Shown here: piece by piece, positions 8,729 through 16,580 of the stretch | Numbering within the stretch: the stretch's first letter is position 1 | Layout of the letters: each line of letters opens with the position of its first letter | NCBI GenBank assembly: GCA_942492905.1 | Contig: OW818657.1 | Coordinates: 2,542,001 to 2,606,000 of the forward strand | From: CAIZWU01 sp942492905 | GTDB taxonomy: Bacteria > Verrucomicrobiota > Verrucomicrobiia > Verrucomicrobiales > V1-33 | Length of the DNA stretch: 64,000 bases | Reading direction: 5' to 3' | Notes under the pieces: model-generated | Seen by the model: only the letters and a program-made list of their open reading frames with translations | The model's database searches: none | What the model was told of the DNA's origin: nothing | Program-made: the position numbers and the translations under genes

Positions 8729-9979
8729 ATGAAGATACTGGTTACTGGAAAAGGAGGACGGGAACACGCGCTGCTCACCGCCCTCGCGGAGTCTCCGTCG
8801 CAGCCGCAATTGTTCTGCTGGCCGGGGAGCGATGCCATTTTTGAAATCGCGGGACGCACCGCCGCCAAAGACCTGCCCAGCCTGATCGGCTGGATGCTGG
8901 AGGAGGAAATCGACCTCTGTGTGGCCGGCGAGGAAAGCCTGCTGGTGACGGACCAGGGTCTGGCGAATCTTTGTCAGGCGGCCGGCATCCCCTGCTGGGG
9001 ACCGCCGAAGGAATCCGCCCAGCTGGAAGCGAGCAAGGAATTCGCCAAACAATTCCTCGTGCGCCATGGGATCCCCACGGCGGGTTATGCCGCGGTGGAC
9101 ACCATCGACCAGGCCCGCGCCGCCATTACGGCGGTGCCGGTGGTTTTGAAATTCGATGGCCTCGCCGCGGGCAAGGGAGTGGCGGTGTGCCAGACCATGG
9201 CCGAGGCGGAGGAATTTCTTGATGCCGTGCTGGTGAAGCGGCAATTCGGGGCCGGACGCATGGTGGTGGAGGAATGCCTGACCGGTCCGGAACTTTCGGT
9301 TTTCTGCTCCATCGTCGATGGTGACTATCACATTCTCACCCCCGCCCGCGACTACAAACGCATCCGCGACAACGACGACGGCCCCAACACCGGAGGCATG
9401 GGCGCAGTGGCGGCTCCGACGTTGGTTTCCGACGACGTGATGGCGGTGGTGGAGCACTCGATTGTGAAACCGACGGTGGAAGGTTTGCTGAAGGACGGTT
9501 TGCCTTACCGGGGCTTTATTTACTTTGGCCTGATGCTCACGCCGCAGGGGCCGAAGGTGATCGAATACAACTGCCGCTTCGGTGATCCCGAGTGCGAAGC
9601 CGTAATGCCGCTCTTCGGCGGTGATCTGGCCCAATACATCAAACATGCTGCGGAGGGTGATCTGCAGCCGCAACTCCTGGAGCCCAAGCCCGGCTGGAGC
9701 GTCTGCCTTATCCTGGCCAGCGCCGGGTATCCTGAGACCAGCCGCAGTGGCGATGTGATCACCGGTCTCGACCAGGTGGAAGGCGTCCGCGTCTATCATT
9801 GCGGCACGCGGCGGAATGCGTCAGATGATTTTGAAACCAATGGCGGGCGCGTGCTGGCCATCGTGGCCCAGGCGGAAACGCGCGAAGCGGCGCGCGACAA
9901 GGTATATGCCCAAGCCGCGAAGGTGGACTTCCCCGGCAGCCAACGCCGGTCCGACATCGCCACCCTCCATTTTTCCTGA
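8729..9979 (+). CDS. purD: Phosphoribosylamine--glycine ligase (GAR synthetase)
   Basis: 416 aa; second step of de novo purine synthesis, ATP-dependent joining of phosphoribosylamine and glycine. The start is the ATG at 8729 giving MKILVTGKGGREHALLTAL, the conserved first strand and Gly-rich loop of PurD. ATP-grasp features follow: VVLKFDGLAAGKGVAVC, the signature NTGGMGA near residue 222, and IEYNCRFGDPECEAVMPL (metal-binding Glu/Asn). Length is normal. pyrR starts 4 bp after the stop, so purine and pyrimidine genes are probably on one transcript. Confidence 0.97.
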   Translation: MKILVTGKGGREHALLTALAESPSQPQLFCWPGSDAIFEIAGRTAAKDLPSLIGWMLEEEIDLCVAGEESLLVTDQGLANLCQAAGIPCWGPPKESAQLEASKEFAKQFLVRHGIPTAGYAAVDTIDQARAAITAVPVVLKFDGLAAGKGVAVCQTMAEAEEFLDAVLVKRQFGAGRMVVEECLTGPELSVFCSIVDGDYHILTPARDYKRIRDNDDGPNTGGMGAVAAPTLVSDDVMAVVEHSIVKPTVEGLLKDGLPYRGFIYFGLMLTPQGPKVIEYNCRFGDPECEAVMPLFGGDLAQYIKHAAEGDLQPQLLEPKPGWSVCLILASAGYPETSRSGDVITGLDQVEGVRVYHCGTRRNASDDFETNGGRVLAIVAQAETREAARDKVYAQAAKVDFPGSQRRSDIATLHFS

Positions 9980-9983
9980 CCCC

Positions 9984-10532
9984 ATGGAGACCTCCGGCCA
10001 ACAACTGCTCAGTCCGCGCGAGATCGATACCAAGATCCACCGCCTCGCCTACGAAATTCTCGAACGCCATCCCAAGGAAAAGTTCGTGCTGGTGGGCATC
10101 CACCGGCGCGGGGTGCCGCTGGCCCAACGGCTGGCAAAAGTGTTGGAAGAGGAACGTCCGGGGGTGCAGACGGGGATGTTGGATATCACCTTATACCGTG
10201 ATGATCCCCGGCAGGCCACCTTCACGCCGGACTTTGGCAAGACCTCACTGCCCAACGAATTGAAAGGTTCGCTGGTGATCCTGGTGGACGATGTGCTCTA
10301 CACCGGGCGCACCATCCGGGCGGCAATCGATGCGCTTTTTGAGTACGGCCGGCCGGCCCGGATCGAATTGGCCGTCCTGGTGGACCGGGGAGGGCGCGAG
10401 TTGCCTATCCAGCCCGACTATTGCGGCCTGAAGCAGCCGCTGGGCAAGGAGTCCTATCTGCGGGTCCGCCTGCGCGAACAGGATGGACAGGATGGGCTTT
10501 TTCTGGTGGATAATAAACACGACGCATCATGA
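9984..10532 (+). CDS. pyrR: PyrR bifunctional regulator / uracil phosphoribosyltransferase
   Basis: 182 aa. The PRPP-binding motif LVILVDDVLYTGRTIRAAID lies near residues 92-111. The N-terminus (EIDTKIHRLAYEILERHP) and the segment VGIHRRGVPLAQRL are typical of PyrR. In Firmicutes PyrR controls pyr mRNA attenuation when UMP is bound, and it also has uracil phosphoribosyltransferase activity. No attenuator hairpin series is visible upstream here, so its regulatory role in this host is uncertain. Its TGA overlaps the pyrB ATG (ATGA at 10529-10532). Confidence 0.95.
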   Translation: METSGQQLLSPREIDTKIHRLAYEILERHPKEKFVLVGIHRRGVPLAQRLAKVLEEERPGVQTGMLDITLYRDDPRQATFTPDFGKTSLPNELKGSLVILVDDVLYTGRTIRAAIDALFEYGRPARIELAVLVDRGGRELPIQPDYCGLKQPLGKESYLRVRLREQDGQDGLFLVDNKHDAS

Positions 10533-11464
10533 AAGGACGCAAAGACCTGCTCGATATCGAAGCGCTCAGCGTGGCGGAGATCAACTTCCTCCTCGACACT
10601 GCGCAGCCCTTCAAAAACCTGATCCGGCAGTCGGTGAAAAAGATGCCGCCGCTGCGGGGCCGGCACGTCCTGACGCTTTTTTACGAACCCAGCACCCGCA
10701 CCCGGTCCTCATTTGAAATCGCCGCCAAGCGCCTCAGTGCCGATGTGACGAACTTCACCGTCTCCACCTCCTCGGTGGTGAAGGGCGAGAGCATCATTGA
10801 TACCATCGACACCCTGCAGGCCATGCAGGTGGATTACATCATCGTGCGGCATTCCGCCGCCGGAGTGCCCAACCTGATTGCCAAACACACCAAGGCCAGT
10901 GTCATCAACGCCGGCGACGGGCATCACGCGCATCCCACCCAGGGTCTCCTTGATGCCTTCACCATGAAGGAAGTGCTCGGCCCGCTGGCGGGCCGCCGTG
11001 TCGCCATCATCGGTGATATCCAGCACAGCCGGGTGGCCCGCAGCACCAGCATGATCCTGCGGAAGCTCGGCGCGGAGGTGGGGGTCTTCGGGCCGGGTCC
11101 CCTCATCCCGGATGACCGGCATCCTGACATGAGAAGCTTCCGCACTTTTGACGAGGTCTTCGACTGGCAACCGGAGGTCATCTATCTGCTCCGCATCCAG
11201 ATGGAGCGGCAGAAGGAACAATTTTTCCCCAGCCTTCACGAATACCACCGGCTCTACGGCGTCACCGACGACCGTCTGAAATACATCCGGGACAAAGGGA
11301 TTTATGTGATGCATCCCGGCCCCGTGAACCGCGGCGTGGAACTGGTGGATGGCGTGATGACTTACGAGCGCACCCTCATCAACCAGCAGGTCGAAAATGG
11401 CATCGCCGCGCGTATGGCCGTGCTTTATTGGCTGCAGCCGGAAACGGGCGTGCGCAGCGAGTAA
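10529..11464 (+). CDS. pyrB: Aspartate carbamoyltransferase catalytic subunit
   Basis: 311 aa; joins carbamoyl phosphate and aspartate, the committed step of pyrimidine synthesis. Hallmarks: FYEPSTRTRSSFEIAAKRL (carbamoyl-phosphate loop, residues 51-69), SVVKGESIIDT (the Lys loop), GDGHHAHPTQGLLDAFT, and MHPGPVNRGVEL near the C-terminus. Translation is coupled to pyrR. No pyrI regulatory subunit or pyrC follows; serS starts 95 bp later. Confidence 0.97.
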   Translation: MKGRKDLLDIEALSVAEINFLLDTAQPFKNLIRQSVKKMPPLRGRHVLTLFYEPSTRTRSSFEIAAKRLSADVTNFTVSTSSVVKGESIIDTIDTLQAMQVDYIIVRHSAAGVPNLIAKHTKASVINAGDGHHAHPTQGLLDAFTMKEVLGPLAGRRVAIIGDIQHSRVARSTSMILRKLGAEVGVFGPGPLIPDDRHPDMRSFRTFDEVFDWQPEVIYLLRIQMERQKEQFFPSLHEYHRLYGVTDDRLKYIRDKGIYVMHPGPVNRGVELVDGVMTYERTLINQQVENGIAARMAVLYWLQPETGVRSE

Positions 11465-11559
11465 AGTGGCCAGGGTCACAGCCGCGCGATGGGACCAGGT
11501 CCACTCTGAGGAAAAACCGCCTTGCCGGACCCCGTGGGGGGCGGCACTTTCGCGGCCTT

Positions 11560-12843
11560 ATGCTGGATATCAGACTCATCAGGGAACAGACCGAAACCGT
11601 GCGCACCCGACTGCGCCAACGGGGTGGCGACGTGTGGACGTTAGTAGACGAAGTGCTTTCCCTTGATGAATCCCGCCGCAAGGCCGAAACCGAAAAGCAA
11701 GCCCTGCAGAGCGAACGCAACCGCGTCAGCAAAGAGATCGGCGTTGCCAAAAAACAAGGTCAGGACACTTCCCCCATCGAAGCCGAAATGCGCACCATTG
11801 GCGACCGGGTGGATGCCCTGAACAAGGAGGCCGCTGACCTCGACGTCCGCCAGGAAACCCTGCTGCTCAGCATTCCCAACCTGCCGCACGAGGCCTGTCC
11901 GGTGGGTGAAAGCGCCGAGGAGAATCCGGAGGTCCGGGTCTGGGGCACCAAACCGGTCCTGGCCTTTGAACCGAAGGACCATGTGGCGCTGGGCACCGAA
12001 TTGAAGATGCTGGACTTCGAAGCCGGCGTCAAAATCTCCGGCAGCGCTTTTGTGGTGTATCGCGGCGCTGGAGCAAGACTGGAACGGGCCTTGATCAATT
12101 TCCTGCTGGATCTGCACACCACACAGCATGGTTATACCGAAATCGCCCCGCCGCTGCTGGTGAAGCCGGAGGCACTGGTCGGCACGGGTCAGCTGCCCAA
12201 GTTCGAAGACCAACTGTATGCCTGCGAGCGGGATGGTCTTTATCTGCTGCCTACCGCTGAAGTGCCGGTGACCAATCTCCATCGCGAGGAAATCGTCGAT
12301 CCAACGGTCCTGCCGATCTGTTACGCCGCCTACACGCCCTGCTTCCGCCGCGAGGCCGGCAGCGCTGGACTGGGCACCCGCGGGCTGATCCGGATGCACC
12401 AGTTCGACAAGGTGGAACTGGTCAAAATCTGCCTTCCTCAGGACAGCATGGAAGAGTTGGAAAAGCTCACGGCCAATGCCGAGCGGGTTTTGCAGCTGCT
12501 GGGCCTGCATTACCGCGTGATCGAACTCTGCACCGGCGACATCGGTTTTGGTTCGGCCAAGACCTACGATATCGAGGTCTGGGCTCCGGGGCAGGGCACC
12601 TATTTGGAAGTCAGCAGCTGCTCGAACTTCGGGGACTATCAATCCCGCCGGATGAAGCTCCGCTACAAGGATGCGGAAACGAAGAAAAACCTCTTCCCGC
12701 ACACTCTGAATGGTTCGGGCACCGCCTTGGCGCGGCTCTTTGTGGCCTTGGTGGAAACCTACCAGCAAGCCGACGGCAGTATCACGCTGCCGCCTGCGCT
12801 GCAGCCTTATTTTGGGGCCGCGGAAATCCGGAATCCATCCTGA
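11560..12843 (+). CDS. serS: Seryl-tRNA synthetase
   Basis: 427 aa; class II synthetase. The ATG at 11560 gives MLDIRLIREQTETVRTRL, the canonical SerRS start. The N-terminal coiled-coil arm spans about residues 25-100 (DESRRKAETEKQALQSERNR). Class II motifs follow: LLPTAEVPVTNL, YAAYTPCFRREAGSAG (motif 2), LIRMHQFDKVEL, EVSSCSNFGDYQSRRM and LNGSGTALARLFVALVE (motif 3). It lies 95 bp after pyrB and may have its own promoter. A 7-bp stem (ATCCCGC/GCGGGAT) just past the stop lacks a T-run. Confidence 0.98.
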   Translation: MLDIRLIREQTETVRTRLRQRGGDVWTLVDEVLSLDESRRKAETEKQALQSERNRVSKEIGVAKKQGQDTSPIEAEMRTIGDRVDALNKEAADLDVRQETLLLSIPNLPHEACPVGESAEENPEVRVWGTKPVLAFEPKDHVALGTELKMLDFEAGVKISGSAFVVYRGAGARLERALINFLLDLHTTQHGYTEIAPPLLVKPEALVGTGQLPKFEDQLYACERDGLYLLPTAEVPVTNLHREEIVDPTVLPICYAAYTPCFRREAGSAGLGTRGLIRMHQFDKVELVKICLPQDSMEELEKLTANAERVLQLLGLHYRVIELCTGDIGFGSAKTYDIEVWAPGQGTYLEVSSCSNFGDYQSRRMKLRYKDAETKKNLFPHTLNGSGTALARLFVALVETYQQADGSITLPPALQPYFGAAEIRNPS

Positions 12844-12885
12844 TCCCGCTTGTGTGCGGCGGCTGCGGGATGATTACGTAACCGC

Positions 12886-13641
12886 GTGAGTGAATTATTG
12901 ATCAGGAAGACCGGCAAGACCTTGGGGTCGGCAGACGAATGGTTTCAGGAAGCCCCGCCTCCCGCGGAAGCGGCCCCGTGGGAAGCTGGACATGCTGAGT
13001 TCGAGCTGGCCAGGGCGCTCTTCCGGGTTCCCGGCAAGGCGCTGGTTCCTGACGAACTGCAGGCGCTCCTGGCCTCTCATTCCGGGTTGGGTCCGCTCCG
13101 CCTTGTTCAGGGCATTCCGGGTTATCTGGTGCGCCTCGATGATCAGCCCGGCGGTTCGCAGCGATGCGATCTGCTCGGGGTCGTCAACGGCCGGGAAGGC
13201 CGCGGGGCGGTGGTGATCGAAGCCTGGTCGGATGGCGGCTTCGGCCCAAAAATATCGGATCAATTGAAACGCAGCCGCCCCGGTTCCCAGTGGGCCCAGC
13301 GGATCGGGCGGCTTTGCGAAGCCGTGCTCGGCCGCAGTGCCGCCGCATCCGGTAATCTCCTCGGTGGTCTGGTCCATCGCGCCGCCGCCGCCCTGCGCGC
13401 GGCCGAAGGGGAAAAAGCCGCCGTCGCGGTGTTGGTCTTTTACGAATTCCGCCGCAAGGACGGCCGGGGCCAGCAGCGGAGAGGCAACCTCGCCGCTATC
13501 GATGCCCTGGTCACTGCCCTCGGCGGCGAACCGCTCAAGGATGGCGTTTTGTCAGGCCCCTTCCGTGTCCCTGGCGGCGGTGAAATCCCGGCGTCCGTGC
13601 CGCTGTTCATCGGCCGTGCGGTGCGCCTGCTGCCCGAGTAA
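12886..13641 (+). CDS. DUF6946-like protein of unknown function
   Basis: 251 aa from a GTG start. The middle segment CDLLGVVN followed by GAVVIEAWSDGGFGPKISD resembles, from memory, the DUF6946 family, which has an S-x-x-DL and VEGK-like core. That core is reminiscent of PD-(D/E)XK nucleases. Here the Glu is followed by Ala-Trp, so the usual Lys is missing and nuclease activity is doubtful. The C-terminal half is helical with a hydrophobic strand (AAVAVLVFYEFR). It ends 3 bp before the end of the convergent sigma-factor gene. Function unknown. Confidence 0.7.
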   Translation: MSELLIRKTGKTLGSADEWFQEAPPPAEAAPWEAGHAEFELARALFRVPGKALVPDELQALLASHSGLGPLRLVQGIPGYLVRLDDQPGGSQRCDLLGVVNGREGRGAVVIEAWSDGGFGPKISDQLKRSRPGSQWAQRIGRLCEAVLGRSAAASGNLLGGLVHRAAAALRAAEGEKAAVAVLVFYEFRRKDGRGQQRRGNLAAIDALVTALGGEPLKDGVLSGPFRVPGGGEIPASVPLFIGRAVRLLPE

Positions 13642-13643
13642 CC

Positions 13644-14342
13644 TCAAACCGTCAGGGCTGCCAGCAGGGCGGACATTTCGTCCGCGACCTCGCCGGGGGA
13701 AGCCAAGGTAGGAGTGATGCAGGCCTTGATGTGATAGCGGAAACGCTGCCTCAACCGGTGCAGTTGACTGCGCAGCGTGGCTTCCGGGACCCCCAGACCG
13801 GTGGCCAACCGGGCAATTTCCCCTTGAGCCGATTCCCCGGTCAGGAAGGGCCGCAAAGCCTCCCATTGCGCCTCCCGTCCTGCGGCCCGGGTTTCAGCGG
13901 CCAGCCGCTCCATGGCCTGACGGAGCAGGTGGAGTGCCCATTGCCGGTCGAACTCGCGGTCGGGTGGCAGGCCGGGATCGGCGGGTTCCGGAAAGCCTTC
14001 TTCTGACAAGGACGAATGCCCCATCTGGCCGCCACGTTTCAACCGGCCGGCCGATTGCGCCTGGCGGCTGAGGTAGTGTTTGAGGGCGCCGAGCAGATAG
14101 GACCGGAAACGGCCGCGCTCCCGGTCCACCGCGGAAAACGGGTCGCGGGTGAGGATCCACTCGAAGAACCCATGCGCCAGATCCCGGGCCTCGGGGGCGG
14201 TGTGCGGGCTGCGTTCCAAAAATGCCACGATCGGAGCATAGCAATTTGCGCACAGCGACTTCATTGTCTCGCCCGCCAGGGTGGAATTCCCCCGGGCGGC
14301 GAGGACCTGCGTCCATTGAGTTGTCAGGAAAGTATCGTTCAC
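13644..14342 (-). CDS. ECF-type RNA polymerase sigma factor
   Basis: 232 aa. Region 2 is recognisable: LCANCYAPIVAFLERSPH, ARDLAHGFFEWILTRD, and FRSYLLGALKHYLSRQA (the -10 recognition helix). Region 4 is around residues 180-210 (EIARLATGLGVPEATLRSQL then HRLRQRFRYHIK). The spelling matches a Verrucomicrobiota/Planctomycetota class often encoded with Ser/Thr kinases. Translation probably starts at a GTG that overlaps the stop of the upstream kinase gene (GTGA at 14342-14339), so the two proteins are made together. That suggests kinase-regulated sigma activity, which is inference. Confidence 0.88.
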   Translation of the reverse strand: MNDTFLTTQWTQVLAARGNSTLAGETMKSLCANCYAPIVAFLERSPHTAPEARDLAHGFFEWILTRDPFSAVDRERGRFRSYLLGALKHYLSRQAQSAGRLKRGGQMGHSSLSEEGFPEPADPGLPPDREFDRQWALHLLRQAMERLAAETRAAGREAQWEALRPFLTGESAQGEIARLATGLGVPEATLRSQLHRLRQRFRYHIKACITPTLASPGEVADEMSALLAALTV

Positions 14343-16513
14343 GGCGGGGTTTCCGAGGGGCGGGTATTGAGGACTACCTTACCGATCACTTGTGGCCGGG
14401 GGACTTCCGCAGGCGGATAGCCCTGACGGTGGATCAGCAGGGTTTCCGGACGGACTTCCACAATCCGCCCGACGCGGAAGATCTGCCGGTCCGGATAGGT
14501 GACAAAGTCCCCAGGCGCAAATTCACGCACCGGTTTCCACACCGCGACCAAGCTGCCCTGGCGCAATTCGGGTCCGTAATTCTGGGTTTGAATACGATAG
14601 ACCTGGAGGAAGCCATCGCGGATCACCAGGACCAGGACCACTGTCCAGCCGAGAGACTTCAGTCCTTTGACAAGCCCCCGGGGGAGTGGCTCCGCGGCCC
14701 GCCCTTTCCTTCCAATTCGTAAGAGGCCCACTCCCGCGGCAAGGAGAATCACCGTGATGAAAGGCAGGGCGAAAGCTGTAAAGGCTTCGGCCGGCGCGGG
14801 ATGCCAGGATGGGTCCTGATGGATCAGCCAAGCCATGGCCAGAACCGCCACGAGAGCGAGGCCCCCCAGACCGTAGACAAATTTTCCCGCGAGGCTGACG
14901 CCACGGGAGACATTCAGTGGAACCCCTGAGTTCCTCCCGCCCGCCATCGCCTGGCGCGCCGCCCATCGGAAAATCAGAGCATTGCAAATCACCGGAATCA
15001 CCCAGGCCACCGCCAACAGACCCATCCAGGGCATCATCTGGTGCAATCCTATCATCCCGGGCGGATGCAGGGCGGGATCCCGGATCACATGGTCCGCTGT
15101 GACCAGTCCGCCCGAGGCGATGTGACCGATGGCCCTGCCACCAAAGGCGTGCCACCCCATTGCCAGGCCGCCGGCCGCGTGCCACCCCAGCGCCGCGCCG
15201 CCTATGGCATTCAATCCCGCGGCCAATCCGCCAACGCCCGCCAGCAGGCCCAGTGCCATTCCGCCCAGACTGACAATCCCCACTGCTACCCCTCCAATGG
15301 CCACCGCACCGGTCGCCAGAGCGCCGCAGGCGATGAACCCGCGGGCGCGTCCCCCAAAGGCAATCCATCCATGGGCCCGCTGGCCGATGGCAAAAATGCC
15401 GCGGGCGGTTTTGATGATTCCGGTAGCCGGGTCACGGCCAGTGCTGATATGCAGGAGCGGCCAGCCGAACAACACCGTGGGTGACTGGTATTCAAAGTGA
15501 CTGCGCAGCCACGGGCCCGGCGAAGGGGGCGTTTTCAGGACGGGCGGGGCTCCGGTGACGGCCAGGACCTGGGTTTTCAGTTCCTCCGCGCTGGCCTGCC
15601 GCCGGGAGCGGTCGGTTTCCAAGGCCTGCCTGACAATATCATCCACCCGCAGATCCACCGCCATCCTCGACGAAGGCGGCACAAAGGAAGCGCCCGGACG
15701 CTCGCCGGTAAGCAGTTCATAAAACACCACGCCCAGAGAATAAATGTCGGCGCGGGGATCCACTCCGGCAGGAGAATGGCGTTGTTCCGGAGCCATATAA
15801 TCCGGCGTTCCCAGCGATGCCCCTGCCTGGGTCAGGGAAGGCGTCCCGGCCTCCACCGGAGCTGCGGAGGGGTCTGGTTCGCTGATCAGTTTGGCAATGC
15901 CAAAGTCCGCCAGTTTCACGCGGCCTTTGTGATCAAGGAGGATGTTCTCCGGTTTGATATCACGATGGAGCACGCCCTCCTCGTGGGCATACTGCAGCGC
16001 TTCACAAATCCGCGGCACCACGCCCAGCGCCTGCACTGCGGTGAAGGGTGCACTGCGCAGCGCCTGCCGTAGATTCACTCCATCCACGTATTCCATGATC
16101 AGATAAAAATAACCGCCAGCCTGTCCAAAATCATGCACCGCCACGATGCCCGGGTGATTCAACCGGGCCAGCAGTTGCCCTTCCCGGGCAAACCGGCTGG
16201 CGAAGGCGGGGTCGCGCGACAGCGAAGCCGGCAGGATCTTCAAAGCCACCTTGCGGCCCAGGCGGGGTTGCACCGCCCGGTAAACCGCGCTCATTCCGCC
16301 TTCGCCTATCAGGGCCTCGATCTCGAGTTGAGGGAAGAGCGCGGCGAGTTCCTCCACTGCCGGCGGTGCGGATCGGGCCCGGGGTTCATCCAAGCCCCCG
16401 GCCGTAGGCACCATGGCCTGGGCCATGAGGCAACGTGCACACAGTCCCGCCGGGCTGTCCGGCGGAAGCGGCTGGGAACAGGAAGGGCAGAGGGGAGAGG
16501 GAGAATCGTTCAT
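14339..16513 (-). CDS. Ser/Thr protein kinase with Gly-repeat region, membrane helices and signal-peptidase-like tail
   Basis: 724 aa from the ATG at 16513, which has GGAAGGG upstream. An N-terminal Zn-ribbon (CPSCSQ...CARC) comes first. The kinase domain spans residues 50-325: LIGEGGMSAVYRAV (P-loop), VALKILPA (Lys), HRDIKPENILLDHKG (catalytic loop), DFGIAKL and GTPDYMAPEQ. Residues 380-500 are a repeat of G-x-x-A-x-G units (RAHGWIAFGGRARGFIACGA). Four hydrophobic helices follow. The last 90 residues (LRQGSLVAVWKPVREFAPGD then VIGKVVL) look like the beta fold of S26 signal peptidases without the catalytic Ser. It is coupled to the downstream ECF sigma factor. Confidence 0.9.
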   Translation of the reverse strand: MNDSPSPLCPSCSQPLPPDSPAGLCARCLMAQAMVPTAGGLDEPRARSAPPAVEELAALFPQLEIEALIGEGGMSAVYRAVQPRLGRKVALKILPASLSRDPAFASRFAREGQLLARLNHPGIVAVHDFGQAGGYFYLIMEYVDGVNLRQALRSAPFTAVQALGVVPRICEALQYAHEEGVLHRDIKPENILLDHKGRVKLADFGIAKLISEPDPSAAPVEAGTPSLTQAGASLGTPDYMAPEQRHSPAGVDPRADIYSLGVVFYELLTGERPGASFVPPSSRMAVDLRVDDIVRQALETDRSRRQASAEELKTQVLAVTGAPPVLKTPPSPGPWLRSHFEYQSPTVLFGWPLLHISTGRDPATGIIKTARGIFAIGQRAHGWIAFGGRARGFIACGALATGAVAIGGVAVGIVSLGGMALGLLAGVGGLAAGLNAIGGAALGWHAAGGLAMGWHAFGGRAIGHIASGGLVTADHVIRDPALHPPGMIGLHQMMPWMGLLAVAWVIPVICNALIFRWAARQAMAGGRNSGVPLNVSRGVSLAGKFVYGLGGLALVAVLAMAWLIHQDPSWHPAPAEAFTAFALPFITVILLAAGVGLLRIGRKGRAAEPLPRGLVKGLKSLGWTVVLVLVIRDGFLQVYRIQTQNYGPELRQGSLVAVWKPVREFAPGDFVTYPDRQIFRVGRIVEVRPETLLIHRQGYPPAEVPRPQVIGKVVLNTRPSETPP

Positions 16514-16580
16514 GACAACCCTTCCTGATGTGGGCTGCGCGAAACGTTGCACAAAAAATGCGCTGCGCCAGCTGGCCCGG

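Noticed and set aside
8321..9799. 492-codon minus-strand frame
   Set aside because: Antisense of jetB and purD; purD is beyond doubt.
12842..12871. Hairpin after serS
   Set aside because: Seven-bp stem with a large loop and no T-run; not a supported terminator.
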